Source: Deminuibacter soli
Lineage (GTDB): Bacteria > Bacteroidota > Bacteroidia > Chitinophagales > Chitinophagaceae
DNA length: 64,000 nucleotides
Assembly: GCF_003412455.1 (NCBI RefSeq)
Contig: NZ_QTJU01000015.1
Coordinates: 1-64,000 of the forward strand
Direction: 5' to 3'
Shown: positions 24,308 to 34,124 of the stretch, in pieces
Position numbering within the stretch: position 1 is the first letter of the stretch
Layout of the letters: each line of letters begins with the position of its first letter
The notes under the pieces: model-generated
Database searches by the model: none
What the model saw: the letters and a program-made list of their open reading frames with translations, nothing else
Told to the model about the DNA's origin: nothing
Translations under genes and position numbers: made by a program

Positions 24308-25105
24308 ATGAACAGACGCAATTTTGTAAAATCAACCATCACCACAGGCGCTGTATTAACCACCACTGCTTCTGTAGCAAACGCCGCTGCCACTATGCAT
24401 AACGACAAAAAACAACAATGGTACGAGCTGCGCACTTACGAATTTACCAGTGAAGCGCAGCAACAGTTAACCGGCACCTACCTGCAACAGGCTTACCTGC
24501 CTGCCTTAAACCGTGCCGGCATACAACAGGCAGGTGTATTCACAGAACTGGAACCCAAAGGTATTGCCAGCATATATGTACTGATTCCCTTTGCATCGAT
24601 AGAGGCGTTCGCTGCTATTAACGACAAACTGCAGCACGACGCCGCTTACCTGAAAGCAGGCGAAGCCTACCTTGCTGCCGAGCCTGCAAATGCAGCCTAC
24701 GACCGCATTGAAAGCTCACTGCTGAAAGCCTTCGCGCACATGCCGCAGCTTGAAGTACCGGAGAAAAAGGACAGGCTGTTTGAACTGCGCCGTTATGAAA
24801 GCCCTACAGAATCTGCCGGGCAAAAGAAGATAGAGATGTTTAACGATGCCGGGGAAATTGACATTTTTAAGAAGATCGGTGCCCGTCCTGTATTTTTTGG
24901 CGAAACCATGGTTGGCTTACGCAGACCCAATCTCACCTACATGCTCTGCTTTGATGACATGGCTGCCCACGATGCCCGCTGGAAAGCATTTATCGGCGAT
25001 CCCGAATGGAAAAAAGTAAGCGCAATACCTGAGTATTCAGATGCAAAACTGATTTCGAAAATCGTGCGCACTTTTCTTAAACCTGCAGACTATTCGCAAA
25101 TTTAA
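24308..25105 (+). CDS. NIPSNAP family protein, exported
   Basis: A 265-residue protein. The N-terminus MNRRNFVKSTITTGAVLTT has a twin-Arg motif followed by a hydrophobic stretch and an ANA cleavage site, so Tat export is likely. Two dimeric alpha/beta-barrel NIPSNAP modules follow. One starts WYELRTYEF (about residue 38), and the second starts RLFELRRYESPTE (about residue 158). Proteins of this type are frequent in Bacteroidota, but their substrate is unknown. A TACCTTTA box is present about 30 bp upstream of the start (one mismatch to the Bacteroidota -7). Confidence 0.88.
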   Translation: MNRRNFVKSTITTGAVLTTTASVANAAATMHNDKKQQWYELRTYEFTSEAQQQLTGTYLQQAYLPALNRAGIQQAGVFTELEPKGIASIYVLIPFASIEAFAAINDKLQHDAAYLKAGEAYLAAEPANAAYDRIESSLLKAFAHMPQLEVPEKKDRLFELRRYESPTESAGQKKIEMFNDAGEIDIFKKIGARPVFFGETMVGLRRPNLTYMLCFDDMAAHDARWKAFIGDPEWKKVSAIPEYSDAKLISKIVRTFLKPADYSQI

Positions 25106-25119
25106 ATACAATGCGCCTT

Positions 25120-25551
25120 TCACTCACCACCACCCTTCCACACCATTTTGATGTGTTTGATGCCTGCTTCCTCAAACTCATCACCTACCATTTCAAAATC
25201 ATTCTTCAGGTATAAATCTGTCACAGCTACCTGTGAGTAGAGATATACCGGGGTGCCTGCAGGCAGATCGCGCAGCATGGCTTTTACCAGTGCATCACCT
25301 ATTTTTTTGCCCCTGTGGGCTGGTAATACGGCAATGCGCTCCAGCTTTACGCCATCCGGCATGCGCCGGTAGCGGGCGGCCCCTGCGGGCACACCATCTG
25401 CCAGTGCGAGGAAGTGTACCGCCATGTCATCATGGGCTGTTTCCAGGCTGGCAGGCACACCCTGGCCATGTACAAATACTTCGTAACGTACAGCGCTCGC
25501 CTGCTCCAAAGCCTCTTTGTCACTCACTTTTTTTATCAGGATGGTTTGCAT
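25120..25551 (-). CDS. GNAT family N-acetyltransferase
   Basis: A 143-residue single-domain acetyltransferase. The acetyl-CoA-binding motif A is LERIAVLPAHRGKKIGDAL (about residues 74-92). The N-terminal RYEVFVHGQGVP fits the ElaA/YjcF-like branch. A perfect -7 box (TATCTTTG on the minus strand, 25587-25580) lies 29 bp upstream. It converges on the NIPSNAP gene with a 14-bp gap. The substrate is unknown. Confidence 0.9.
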   Translation of the reverse strand: MQTILIKKVSDKEALEQASAVRYEVFVHGQGVPASLETAHDDMAVHFLALADGVPAGAARYRRMPDGVKLERIAVLPAHRGKKIGDALVKAMLRDLPAGTPVYLYSQVAVTDLYLKNDFEMVGDEFEEAGIKHIKMVWKGGGE

Positions 25552-25579
25552 GATCTTGCTTCACTTTTTTAGCGGATGG

Positions 25580-25587
25580 CAAAGATA
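25580..25587 (-). promoter_or_regulatory. -7 promoter box of the GNAT gene
   Basis: TATCTTTG on the minus strand matches TAnnTTTG, 29 bp before the ATG. No clear TTG at -33 was found. Confidence 0.5.
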
Positions 25588-25815
25588 CGCCTGTTTGCCG
25601 GTTCACCTGCAGCTGCTTCACCTGTACCGCTTCTTGGCAACAGGTGCCTCACTTATCAAAAAAGATATATAATTATTTTTTATAGGAATGAAAACCCCAT
25701 AACCTATTGCATCTGCCGGGCATTTTTTGTAGTTTAATTGTACCATTCCGGTTTACCTGCTGCAATTTTCAATCCTCATCCTGCTCCCATTTTATTATCA
25801 ACCAAATTAATTGCA

Positions 25816-28044
25816 ATGCAAACGATCAAATGCATGTTGCTAGGACTATGCCTTGCGCTGACTGGCCCATTGTCTTATACACAAACCAACGATTCGCTCA
25901 GGAATTTTTCGCTTACAGCCGTCGTGCAGGATGGCTCGTTGCTGATCAATGTTGTAGTAAACCCCTATTATTACCGGAATACCGAGTACAAAGCTACAGT
26001 AGGTAACCGCAGTACTTATCTCGCGATAGCGCCATTCCCCAACCAGTACAACGGAAGCATTGCACTGGATACCTTTTCTACCGGCACTTATACACTAAGC
26101 GTTACACAGCGTTCTGTTTTCGACGGGCATATTGACACGACTATCAGCACAAGTTTCTATTACGCGAAGCCTGCCCCTACGGAAAGCTTGTTAACCCCGG
26201 CTACCAGTCTGGCCAGACCGGTTCTTCCTTTAAAAATGAACATTTTCCAGGGCAAACCGCCTTATACAATTGAGCTGGCATACGGTACTACCAAACAACA
26301 TTTCACTGCAGGCGCACACATCGACACGTTGATCAGCCTGTCACAATATGAAGGGCAAACTGTCGCCATGCATATAGCTTATACCGGCAGCGACAGCATC
26401 CGTTATACCGCACCAACGCTCACGGTATTTGTGCAAAGCAGTCCTAACCTGTATACATACCAGGCAGTAGCACAAGTAATCACAGACGTGGGATTTCATA
26501 AAATTTTACACGGCAGCTACGGCAATGACCAGATTTATGATTTAACCACACATACCAATGCCGCCATCCCTGACAGCACCAATCTGCACAACCTGGAAGA
26601 TTACGGCAGCCCGGTTCCATTGCTCAAAAAACTGTCCCCTTCAGGATTGTTTTATAATGAAGCAAACCTGCGGGTGGCCGCTACAGATCCTGATTTTCCT
26701 TACGACGCCTATGCCACTTCCATGGGAACCGCGGCCTGGAATTTCAGCACCGGCCAATACCATACCATCACCAACTCGGTAAACAGCGCTATAGCAGGCG
26801 GGAATTACACGGCATGGGTTGACCGTGATTATACAGGCTGTTATCTAAACAATGCAGACAGCAGCGCACTATACACTTACCCGGTGGGTGTACCCAAAGC
26901 ACTGGCTCCGGATGGCACGCTGATCAGTTCACAGAGTGAAAGCAACACCATTGATCCATTACTTCTTAAATACCATTTCAGCAGGGTGCAAACCATCGGT
27001 CATGGCATTAAACCTGTTACTACCGGTGTAAATGATCCCGTATGGTACCTGCGCAGCATTCCTGATACCTTTACCGATTCGCTGATGCGATTCAACGCAG
27101 ATGGCACCAATACATTTGTAGCTATTATCAGCATCCCCTTTAACAACGATATAGCATTTGCCGCCAGCAAAGGCTTTGCAGCCTACCAGAAAATCGAAGC
27201 AGACACCAGTTCTATCTGGTTAATGAAGCCTGACAACAGTACGGTTAAACTCGCAGGGCGCGGCACATTGCAGGCTATCAACAACAAAGGAGACATAATT
27301 TATACACAGAACGGCGCTTTCTATTTCGCAGAGCATACCGGCACGCAAACGCGGTGGCTGGCTAACCAGATGACACCTGCACCCCCACCCGAAGGGGCTG
27401 CACCCGGTGTAAGTGAGCACATTTATGTGCAGGACAGCCTGTTTTATTTTACCATCGCCAACACGTTGTTAGCTGTTCAGCCGCCGGCAAATGCAATGCT
27501 CAGCAGCTTCACCGCAACCAACCAGGGCACTGGCAATTTGCTGCAATGGAAACTGGGCACGCAGGATTATATTACCACATTCGATGTGCAGCGCAGTGGC
27601 AACAGCAAAGACTTTACTTCTATTGGCATAGTTGCCGCGCAAACCAATGCCGCCTTACCTGTGCAATACAACTATACAGATGCACAACCGTTGGCCGGAA
27701 CTAACTATTACCGCCTCAGCATCAGCGGCAGCAATGGTTACCGGTTATTCAGCGATACCGTAAGTGTAAACATACAGCCACCGGTAACGCGCTTCACTGC
27801 TTATATATGGCCCAATCCCGTATGCACCGGCACTATGAACCTGGTGATAAACGCAGCAGGCAGCGGCGTATTGCGCCTTGAAATTGTTTCTCTCAATGGC
27901 AGTATCCTGCAAAACGAACTGATCCCTGTAACCAAGGGCACTATCCGGCAGCAGGTGAATGTGAGCAGGCTGCACAATGGGTTTTATTTCGCTTATCTTA
28001 CCAGTGGCCGGGAAAAATTTGCGATACCGTTTCTGAAGCTGTAA
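25816..28044 (+). CDS. T9SS-exported protein with C-terminal sorting domain
   Basis: 742 residues from the ATG at 25816, where a signal peptide begins (IKCMLLGLCLALTGPLSYTQ); an in-frame start at 25738 adds a non-signal segment. The body is beta-rich and Thr/Ser-rich and is not assigned to a catalytic family. The last 80 residues are a type A sorting domain of the type IX secretion system (AYIWPNPVCTGTMNLVI, then VSRLHNGFYFAYLTSG). The protein is thus secreted or anchored at the cell surface. The upstream part (WKLGTQDYITTFDVQRSG, then YNYTDAQPLAGTNYYRL) is the fibronectin-like linker often found before such tails. Confidence 0.88.
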   Translation: MQTIKCMLLGLCLALTGPLSYTQTNDSLRNFSLTAVVQDGSLLINVVVNPYYYRNTEYKATVGNRSTYLAIAPFPNQYNGSIALDTFSTGTYTLSVTQRSVFDGHIDTTISTSFYYAKPAPTESLLTPATSLARPVLPLKMNIFQGKPPYTIELAYGTTKQHFTAGAHIDTLISLSQYEGQTVAMHIAYTGSDSIRYTAPTLTVFVQSSPNLYTYQAVAQVITDVGFHKILHGSYGNDQIYDLTTHTNAAIPDSTNLHNLEDYGSPVPLLKKLSPSGLFYNEANLRVAATDPDFPYDAYATSMGTAAWNFSTGQYHTITNSVNSAIAGGNYTAWVDRDYTGCYLNNADSSALYTYPVGVPKALAPDGTLISSQSESNTIDPLLLKYHFSRVQTIGHGIKPVTTGVNDPVWYLRSIPDTFTDSLMRFNADGTNTFVAIISIPFNNDIAFAASKGFAAYQKIEADTSSIWLMKPDNSTVKLAGRGTLQAINNKGDIIYTQNGAFYFAEHTGTQTRWLANQMTPAPPPEGAAPGVSEHIYVQDSLFYFTIANTLLAVQPPANAMLSSFTATNQGTGNLLQWKLGTQDYITTFDVQRSGNSKDFTSIGIVAAQTNAALPVQYNYTDAQPLAGTNYYRLSISGSNGYRLFSDTVSVNIQPPVTRFTAYIWPNPVCTGTMNLVINAAGSGVLRLEIVSLNGSILQNELIPVTKGTIRQQVNVSRLHNGFYFAYLTSGREKFAIPFLKL

Positions 28045-28127
28045 TGGGTAAATCAATACAAAGCCCGTGACCGCCTGCTACAAATTGACCAATTCATTAT
28101 TCATCAATGGTTTGATTTTTTTACACT

Positions 28128-28913
28128 TTACTTCTTCCTGAAATCTGTTGGCCTTGATTGTGTAAACTCGTAGAACGCATTGCTGAAAGCGCCAATGGTA
28201 TTGTAACCGGTGGCATAAGCAATTTCATTGATAGGCTGGCTCGTTTTTACAATCAGCTCTATAGCCTTGATCATACGCAGCGTTTTAAGGTATTGCAGGA
28301 AGGAGATCTGCAGGCTGGATTGAAACAATCGTGATAACGAACGCTGGCTGAGATTGAATTGCTCACTCACATTTTGCAGGTTCAACGGTTCGGCGATATT
28401 CTTGTCGAGGTATTTTGTAATACGCAGCATGCGTTCATCCTCTGTTATCGGCAATATAATCGGCAGCGCTTTGTTGTTGAGTTCGGGCAGCAGGTTTTTC
28501 AGGGCAACCAGGAATTCAAAATTCGCATCCTTCGCTTCCACATGCCGGCCATCCCACTTTTCGGTATGGTTAATCATCTGTATCAGCAATTCACTGGCCG
28601 GGTAAATACCCAGTTTGGCGTAAAACGGGTGCCGGTCATCATCATGCCCGTAAAAATACAGGGAACGCAGCACCGTGGCTGAACTGGCAATACGCAGCAC
28701 ATGCTCCAGGTGTTTGGGTATCCAGAAGTAATGACGCGCAGGTACCACATAGGTTTTGTGCGCAATGGTAATGTAGGCAATGCCACCCTCCACATAACTC
28801 AGCTGCCCTTTGTTGTGCGTATGCAAAGGGATCAGTTTTTCCGACTTTTCATGCATTACAAACACCGAAGCCGGACGTTGGTTAATCTCGGGCAATGATG
28901 CGATTAAACCCAT
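28128..28913 (-). CDS. AraC family transcriptional regulator
   Basis: 261 residues from the ATG at 28913. A longer in-frame start at 28985 is rejected because a perfect -7 box (28951-28944) lies between the two. The N-terminal cupin sensor has HTHNKGQLSYVEGG. The C-terminal double helix-turn-helix has LQNVSEQFNLSQRSLSRLF and INEIAYATGYNTIGAFSNAFYEF. It is divergent from the TolC-HlyD-MFS exporter across 127 bp, so it probably controls that exporter. Confidence 0.92.
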   Translation of the reverse strand: MGLIASLPEINQRPASVFVMHEKSEKLIPLHTHNKGQLSYVEGGIAYITIAHKTYVVPARHYFWIPKHLEHVLRIASSATVLRSLYFYGHDDDRHPFYAKLGIYPASELLIQMINHTEKWDGRHVEAKDANFEFLVALKNLLPELNNKALPIILPITEDERMLRITKYLDKNIAEPLNLQNVSEQFNLSQRSLSRLFQSSLQISFLQYLKTLRMIKAIELIVKTSQPINEIAYATGYNTIGAFSNAFYEFTQSRPTDFRKK

Positions 28914-28943
28914 AAACAAGCGTTTAGACTTACTAAGAGAATG

Positions 28944-28973
28944 CAAAAATACCGCTTTGGCCGGAATCAGTAA
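28944..28973 (-). promoter_or_regulatory. Promoter of the AraC regulator
   Basis: Minus strand: TTA (28973-28971), 19 bp, then TATTTTTG (28951-28944), followed 30 bp later by the ATG. This fits the Bacteroidota -33/-7 layout with A replacing G at -33. Confidence 0.6.
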
Positions 28974-29015
28974 ATAATTGTCCATTTACCGAAAAAGAGA
29001 ATACGCAGCACAGGA

Positions 29016-29023
29016 TAATTTTG
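29016..29023 (+). promoter_or_regulatory. -7 promoter box of the tripartite exporter operon
   Basis: TAATTTTG matches TAnnTTTG and lies 17 bp before the ATG at 29041. It supports that start over the in-frame ATG at 28978. Confidence 0.6.
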
Positions 29024-29040
29024 CGTACCAAAACGAAGGA

Positions 29041-30378
29041 ATGATATACGACCGGAAATTATGGACACTGGTGCTGCTGCTGTTTTCAGGATGCCTTACA
29101 AGCGCCGCAACACAACAGCAGTCCGCTGATTCAACACTTACCTTAACGCTCAATGATGTGTGGCAGAAAGCAGCCGCCAACAGCAAGACAGCCCTCATAG
29201 CAGCAAAGGCGGTGGCCATTCGCCGGGAATTGACTGCCGATGCCATTGCAGACAAACTGCCCGATGCTGAGCTGGCAGCCAATTTTGAAAAAACCACCAA
29301 CCTGCCTGTATATGACAATGGATTATTGCATAGCCCCTACCAGCATGCCATTACACAAACACATTATAAAACGGATGCCAACTTCTTTCTCACCTTATAC
29401 AATGGCCATAAATTAAACCTGAAGATTGAAGAAGACAAAATGTTGCAGCAGATAGCCGAAACACAGCAGCGCCTCACCCTGTCGGATGTACGCTACAAAG
29501 CAGCTGCAGCTTACCTTGAATTACAGAAAGCCACCGTATTCAAACAGCTTATTCTTACTGATATTGAACGCCAGGAAAAACAGCTGGCGCAGATCAAAGA
29601 GAATTATAAAAACGGCGTGCTACTGAAAAGCGACCTGTTGCGGGTGGAACTGGATTTAAACCGGCGCAGGTTAACCCGGGAACAGGTAGAAAACGATATA
29701 CGCATTGCTAACCAGCAACTCAACATACTGATCGGCGAAAAAGATGAACAGCCGGTACAGCCTGAAGCCATTGCCGACCCATCACTCAACCCGCCCGGCA
29801 GTTATGATGATTATGTAGCCATCGCCTTGCAACATGCCTACTCTTACCATGCAGCCGCGCAGCAAACTGAGTTATCGAAGATTAAGCTAAAGGAAGCCAA
29901 AGCCAATACGCAACCGAAAGTAGGTTTATACGGCGATTTCAATTTCGCCTACCCGCAAACCCTGCTGTACCCTTACAATCCCAACCTGTATTCCATCGGC
30001 GTAATGGGCGTACGCGCTTCTTTCCCTATTGCATCATTGTATAAAAATGCGCATAAGGTAAAAGCCGCACAGCTGGAACTGGAAAAAGAAACCTATGCAC
30101 ATGAAGATGCGGCAGATAAACTGCGGCAACAGGTACGTGAAGTATACCTGCGTTATAAAGAAGCACTGGTGCAGATAGAGCTTGCACGTGAAAACGTAGC
30201 ACGCGCCACAGAAAACGAACGCATTGTAAAGAATACCTATTTCAACAATGTATCGCTGATCACCGACCTGCTCGACGCAGATGTGCAGCTGCTGCAATCG
30301 CAGTTTGAGCTGGAAGCTGCCAGGATACTGGCACAGAACAAATATTACCTGCTGCAAAACATCATCGGAAACCTTTAA
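29041..30378 (+). CDS. TolC family outer membrane efflux protein
   Basis: 445 residues from the ATG at 29041, which places the signal peptide (LWTLVLLLFSGCLTSAA) at the N-terminus. The body has the two long coiled-coil halves of outer membrane efflux proteins, with typical ends (RYKAAAAYLELQKA, then LREVYLRYKEALVQIELARENV). The Cys in the signal region (FSGC) could make it a lipoprotein. It is the first gene of a TolC-HlyD-MFS operon, 2 bp before the adaptor gene. It forms the outer membrane channel. Confidence 0.92.
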   Translation: MIYDRKLWTLVLLLFSGCLTSAATQQQSADSTLTLTLNDVWQKAAANSKTALIAAKAVAIRRELTADAIADKLPDAELAANFEKTTNLPVYDNGLLHSPYQHAITQTHYKTDANFFLTLYNGHKLNLKIEEDKMLQQIAETQQRLTLSDVRYKAAAAYLELQKATVFKQLILTDIERQEKQLAQIKENYKNGVLLKSDLLRVELDLNRRRLTREQVENDIRIANQQLNILIGEKDEQPVQPEAIADPSLNPPGSYDDYVAIALQHAYSYHAAAQQTELSKIKLKEAKANTQPKVGLYGDFNFAYPQTLLYPYNPNLYSIGVMGVRASFPIASLYKNAHKVKAAQLELEKETYAHEDAADKLRQQVREVYLRYKEALVQIELARENVARATENERIVKNTYFNNVSLITDLLDADVQLLQSQFELEAARILAQNKYYLLQNIIGNL

Positions 30379-30380
30379 TT

Positions 30381-31445
30381 ATGAAACGGACAAGATACAC
30401 GATTACCGATAAAATCATTACCCGCATTACCGGCTGCATCGCAGGCATCACCCTGCTGGTGCTGGCCGTATGGGGCGCCAGAACCTGCTACATCCTGCAC
30501 CGTTTTGAACAAACCAACGATGCTCAGGTGCAGGAATACATCAACCCCGTTATATCAAGGGCAGGTGGTTTTATTGCAGCCGTAAGATTTGAAGAGAACC
30601 AGGATGTAAAAAAAGGCGATACTTTACTGCTGATCGATAACCGCGAGTACAACATGCAGGAAGAACAAACCAAAGCTTCCATAGAAAAAGCAACCGCACA
30701 GCTGCAGGTACTCGAAAGCAATATGCATACATTACAGAAAACAGCGGAAGCCAGTGCTTCACAGGCAGAAGCCATTAAGGCCAAGGTATGGAAACAGCAG
30801 CTGGACTATGACCGGTATGAAAAACTGTACAAAGCAGAATCTGCCACAGCCCAGCAGCTGGAAGATAAAAAGGCAGCGCTGGAAGTAAACCAGTCTGATT
30901 ATAAAGCTGCACAGGATAACTACGCAGCCTCCCAATCGCGCATTGAGGATGCAGCACAGGAAAAGGGGGTGATACGTGCAGAGATCACCCGCTTAAAAGC
31001 ATTGCTGAGCAGGCACCGGCTTGATGTAACCTATACGGTGATCACGGCACCCTACAACGGTCGCATGGGCCGCAGAACCATTGAGCAGGGACAGATGATT
31101 AATGCAGGTGAAGTACTGGCCTATATCGTGAACAATGAAACAGACAAATGGGTGGTGGCCAATTACAAGGAAACACAGGTGGCGCACATGCGTATCGGTG
31201 ATACTGTAAACATTGAAGCAGATGCCTACCCGGAAAGAACATTCAGGGGCACTATTATATCCTTATCACCCGCAACAGGCTCCAGCTTTTCACTGTTGCC
31301 ACCGGATAATGCCACCGGCAATTATGTAAAAATCGTGCAACGCATACCCGTTCGCATCAAAGTTGCAGGAAACAGGCAGGAACTGGATTTGCTGAAAGCA
31401 GGCATGAATGTAAATGTAAGCGCTGTTAAAAAGAATAACCTATGA
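30381..31445 (+). CDS. HlyD/EmrA-type membrane fusion protein
   Basis: A 354-residue adaptor with one N-terminal membrane helix (about residues 15-33). A lipoyl-type half follows (VISRAGGFIAAVRFEENQDVKKGDTLLLID), then a long coiled coil (about 80-205). The second lipoyl half (VITAPYNGRMGRRTIEQGQMI) and beta-barrel complete it. This is the EmrA-like class that pairs with MFS pumps. It is 2 bp after the TolC gene and overlaps the MFS gene by 4 bp (ATGA). Confidence 0.93.
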   Translation: MKRTRYTITDKIITRITGCIAGITLLVLAVWGARTCYILHRFEQTNDAQVQEYINPVISRAGGFIAAVRFEENQDVKKGDTLLLIDNREYNMQEEQTKASIEKATAQLQVLESNMHTLQKTAEASASQAEAIKAKVWKQQLDYDRYEKLYKAESATAQQLEDKKAALEVNQSDYKAAQDNYAASQSRIEDAAQEKGVIRAEITRLKALLSRHRLDVTYTVITAPYNGRMGRRTIEQGQMINAGEVLAYIVNNETDKWVVANYKETQVAHMRIGDTVNIEADAYPERTFRGTIISLSPATGSSFSLLPPDNATGNYVKIVQRIPVRIKVAGNRQELDLLKAGMNVNVSAVKKNNL

Positions 31446-33037
31446 CCCACGATCCGCTGCTGCCGGTTTTTAAACAATGGCTGCCCGAATGGCTGGTGAA
31501 ACTGGCCATGCTGCTGGTAATACTGCCGGGGCTGGTCTTGTTCTTTCTGCCCATGTCAAACATCAATGCAGGTGCAGGTCATTATGGCGCAGAGCCTGCA
31601 GACATGCAATTTGCCACCATTTTATTCTATGCAGGCTATGCAGGTTTTTACAGTCTTGAACGCCGCTTCTTCAGCTTCCTGGCAGCAAAAGAATATTTCA
31701 TCCTGTTCACTGTACTGCAGATTGTTACGGCCGGTGTTTGTTATACTACCAAACGCCTGGAAGTACTGTACCCGCTGCGTTTTATACAGGGCATGAGTTT
31801 TTGCAGCCTGGTTAACCTGTCGCTGACCATCATCTCTGTCCGCGCCAAAACAGGCCGTGGCAGGGAAATCAGCTTCTCGGTTTTTTATGGCCTGCTGCTG
31901 TGCACCATCTCGTTCAATAATTTTATCACGGCCGATATCGTTGATTCCTTTAACTACAACAAGGTATACCAGCTCGCCATTTTTGCTTACCTGCCCGGTT
32001 TGCTGTTGCTGCTCACCGGCATGAACAATGTACGTTTTAATGTAAAATTCCCCCTGTACCAGCTGGACTGGCAGGGTTTTGTATTATACGCCACCGTGCT
32101 TGTACTCACCGGCTATGTGCTGGTGTATGGCAGGGAATATTACTGGCTGGAAGACAACCGCATCCTATACAGCGTGATCGCTATTACCGTGCTGCTCACT
32201 GTATTTTTTATCCGGCAGTTATCCATGAAACGCCCGTATACCAACCCCTCCATTTTCACCTACCGCAACTTTAACATCGGCGTACTGGTGCTGTTTCTCA
32301 TGTATATCTGCCGCTTCGGTTCCAATGTAACCAATACTTTTTTTGCTACCGTACTGCGGTTCGATCCTGCGCATATTTCCTATATCAACCTGCTGAACAT
32401 TGCAGGCATTGTAACCGGTGTTATTTATTCCTGTTGCATGCTGATACAAAAAAAACACATCCGGCTGATGTGGGTACCCGGTTTTATTGCCCTGCTTGGC
32501 TTTCATGCACGCATGTATTTCCTGTTTGCCACGCAGGCAAATGCCGGTTCGTTTTTTATACCGCTGTTTGTACAGGGACTTGGTGTCGGCATCATTATGG
32601 TGCCTGCCATTGTATATGCCGTATCTGCCGTTCCTGTTGCATTAGGGCCTTCTGCTGCGGGCTTTTGTCTTACCGCGCGTTTTATGGGTTTTTGCACCAG
32701 CATCGGCCTTATCAACCATTTTGAGCTTACCGGTAAAAGCGCACACTTCAACACCTTCCGCGACAATATCACCAGGCTCAACCCTGTTGTTAAACAGGCA
32801 CTGGCCAAACAAACCCGCCGCCTCGTGAGCGAAGGCATGCCGCCCGCACAGGCAGCCAAACTCGCCAACCGCCTGCTGGTTAACAATGTGAACGGACAAA
32901 CACAATTACGCTTCGCCATGGACTATTACGAGCTGATGACCTGCTTTATCATTTGTATCCTGGTACTGCTTATGCTGTTCCCCTATTTAAACAGAACAGT
33001 AGCCCATATCAGGTCGCGCAAGCTAATAGCGGCGTGA
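31442..33037 (+). CDS. MFS transporter, DHA2/EmrB-like
   Basis: A 531-residue polytopic protein with about 14 hydrophobic helices, the size of EmrB-type drug exporters. The start overlaps the HlyD stop as ATGA, so translation is coupled. With TolC and HlyD it would form a tripartite pump from the inner membrane to the outside. The usual MFS motif A (GxLaDrxGrr) is not obvious, so it is a divergent member. The likely substrate is a drug or fatty-acid-like toxin; sequence does not decide. Confidence 0.88.
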   Translation: MTHDPLLPVFKQWLPEWLVKLAMLLVILPGLVLFFLPMSNINAGAGHYGAEPADMQFATILFYAGYAGFYSLERRFFSFLAAKEYFILFTVLQIVTAGVCYTTKRLEVLYPLRFIQGMSFCSLVNLSLTIISVRAKTGRGREISFSVFYGLLLCTISFNNFITADIVDSFNYNKVYQLAIFAYLPGLLLLLTGMNNVRFNVKFPLYQLDWQGFVLYATVLVLTGYVLVYGREYYWLEDNRILYSVIAITVLLTVFFIRQLSMKRPYTNPSIFTYRNFNIGVLVLFLMYICRFGSNVTNTFFATVLRFDPAHISYINLLNIAGIVTGVIYSCCMLIQKKHIRLMWVPGFIALLGFHARMYFLFATQANAGSFFIPLFVQGLGVGIIMVPAIVYAVSAVPVALGPSAAGFCLTARFMGFCTSIGLINHFELTGKSAHFNTFRDNITRLNPVVKQALAKQTRRLVSEGMPPAQAAKLANRLLVNNVNGQTQLRFAMDYYELMTCFIICILVLLMLFPYLNRTVAHIRSRKLIAA

Positions 33038-33039
33038 GA

Positions 33040-33165
33040 GTTAGGGTTTGACGTTTAAAGTTTGACGTTTAACGTTGGCATTACTTTTTTGATCTTCATT
33101 AACAAACCATACAACATGAAACTTTAAACATGCAACGTTAAACACGAAACAGTCCACTCACCACT
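33040..33165. repeat. Composite intergenic repeat, GTTTAAAGTTT type
   Basis: Direct units GTTTGACGTTTAAAG / GTTTGACGTTTAACGTTG at 33047-33078 are matched by inverted units at about 33114-33148 (ACTTTAAACATGCAACGTTAA). A 3' block of ACTCACCACTCAC runs into the stop of the next gene. Confidence 0.55.
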
Positions 33166-33167
33166 CA

Positions 33168-34115
33168 CTATTGCCAGTACCTCGACGCAGCCGCTTCTGC
33201 CTTCCAATCTGAATGCGGTTCATAGTAATTCCACAGCATGGCCGAAACCTTACGCGCCAGCTGCCAGGCCTCATTGTCTTCTACCCAGCGCTGATCTTTG
33301 TTGTTCTTGGTAGCTACATAAAAAACATAATCGCCGTGCGGCGCATTCACGACTACAATTTCAGAACGCGAATCATCTACCATTCCCTGTTTGGAAGCAG
33401 CCTGTACATAAGGAGGCAGCGAGAACAAGGCATATTCATCCCAGAAACTATGCGTCATAATGCGGTACATGGTTTGACTTGCTTCGGGGCTTACTGCCTG
33501 CTCATTGCGTATCATCGCTGCGAGTTTCGCCATTTCCCTTGGAGTAGTCTGGCCCCAGCCATATTGCTGCCTCGCCGTTTCACGTCCTGGTGTGCGGGCA
33601 TTAAGGCGGGTATCTTTAAATCCATGCGCATCCAGCCAGGTATTGATGGTACTGCCGCCACCGGCCATACGCTCGCACCATACTGCAGCTGCATTATCGC
33701 TGTGGGTGATCATTAACGTAATGGCTGTACGCACATCGGTTTTGGTACTGTCTTTAAAAAACTGCATCAGTCCCGATCCTTTTCTCGACATAGAATCCCG
33801 GTATACCAATGGCGTATGGTATTTATACGTGCCCTGCTGTATCTGGTCGAACATACCTACCAGTATCGGCACTTTAATAATACTGGCAGTTGGGAAAATG
33901 GTATCTGCATTAATCGCTACTTCCCTATTCGTCTTCAGGTTGTGTACATAAATACCCGCCACACCATGAAAAGAATCAGCAACAGCCTTCAGCATCCCTT
34001 CCAGCTTTTTATCTGCTTTATACTGTGCGCTGGCTGTTTGCAGCACTGGCAGCGGGAACATAAGCGCTGCAAATAAAAGTATCGGTTTATAGTTCAATTG
34101 TTGCAATAGTTTCAT
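33168..34115 (-). CDS. Class A beta-lactamase-like serine hydrolase
   Basis: A 315-residue protein with a signal peptide (about residues 1-30, ending QTASA). Penicillin-binding-fold motifs are in order: SIIK (Ser78, Lys81), SDN (139-141) and KQG (242-244) in place of KTG. The class A Omega-loop ExxLN is not evident in the expected place, so strong beta-lactamase activity is doubtful. It may be a DD-peptidase or esterase-type relative. It is periplasmic. The stop codon lies at the edge of an ACTCACCACTCAC intergenic repeat. Confidence 0.85.
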   Translation of the reverse strand: MKLLQQLNYKPILLFAALMFPLPVLQTASAQYKADKKLEGMLKAVADSFHGVAGIYVHNLKTNREVAINADTIFPTASIIKVPILVGMFDQIQQGTYKYHTPLVYRDSMSRKGSGLMQFFKDSTKTDVRTAITLMITHSDNAAAVWCERMAGGGSTINTWLDAHGFKDTRLNARTPGRETARQQYGWGQTTPREMAKLAAMIRNEQAVSPEASQTMYRIMTHSFWDEYALFSLPPYVQAASKQGMVDDSRSEIVVVNAPHGDYVFYVATKNNKDQRWVEDNEAWQLARKVSAMLWNYYEPHSDWKAEAAASRYWQ

Positions 34116-34124
34116 TGTTCAATG

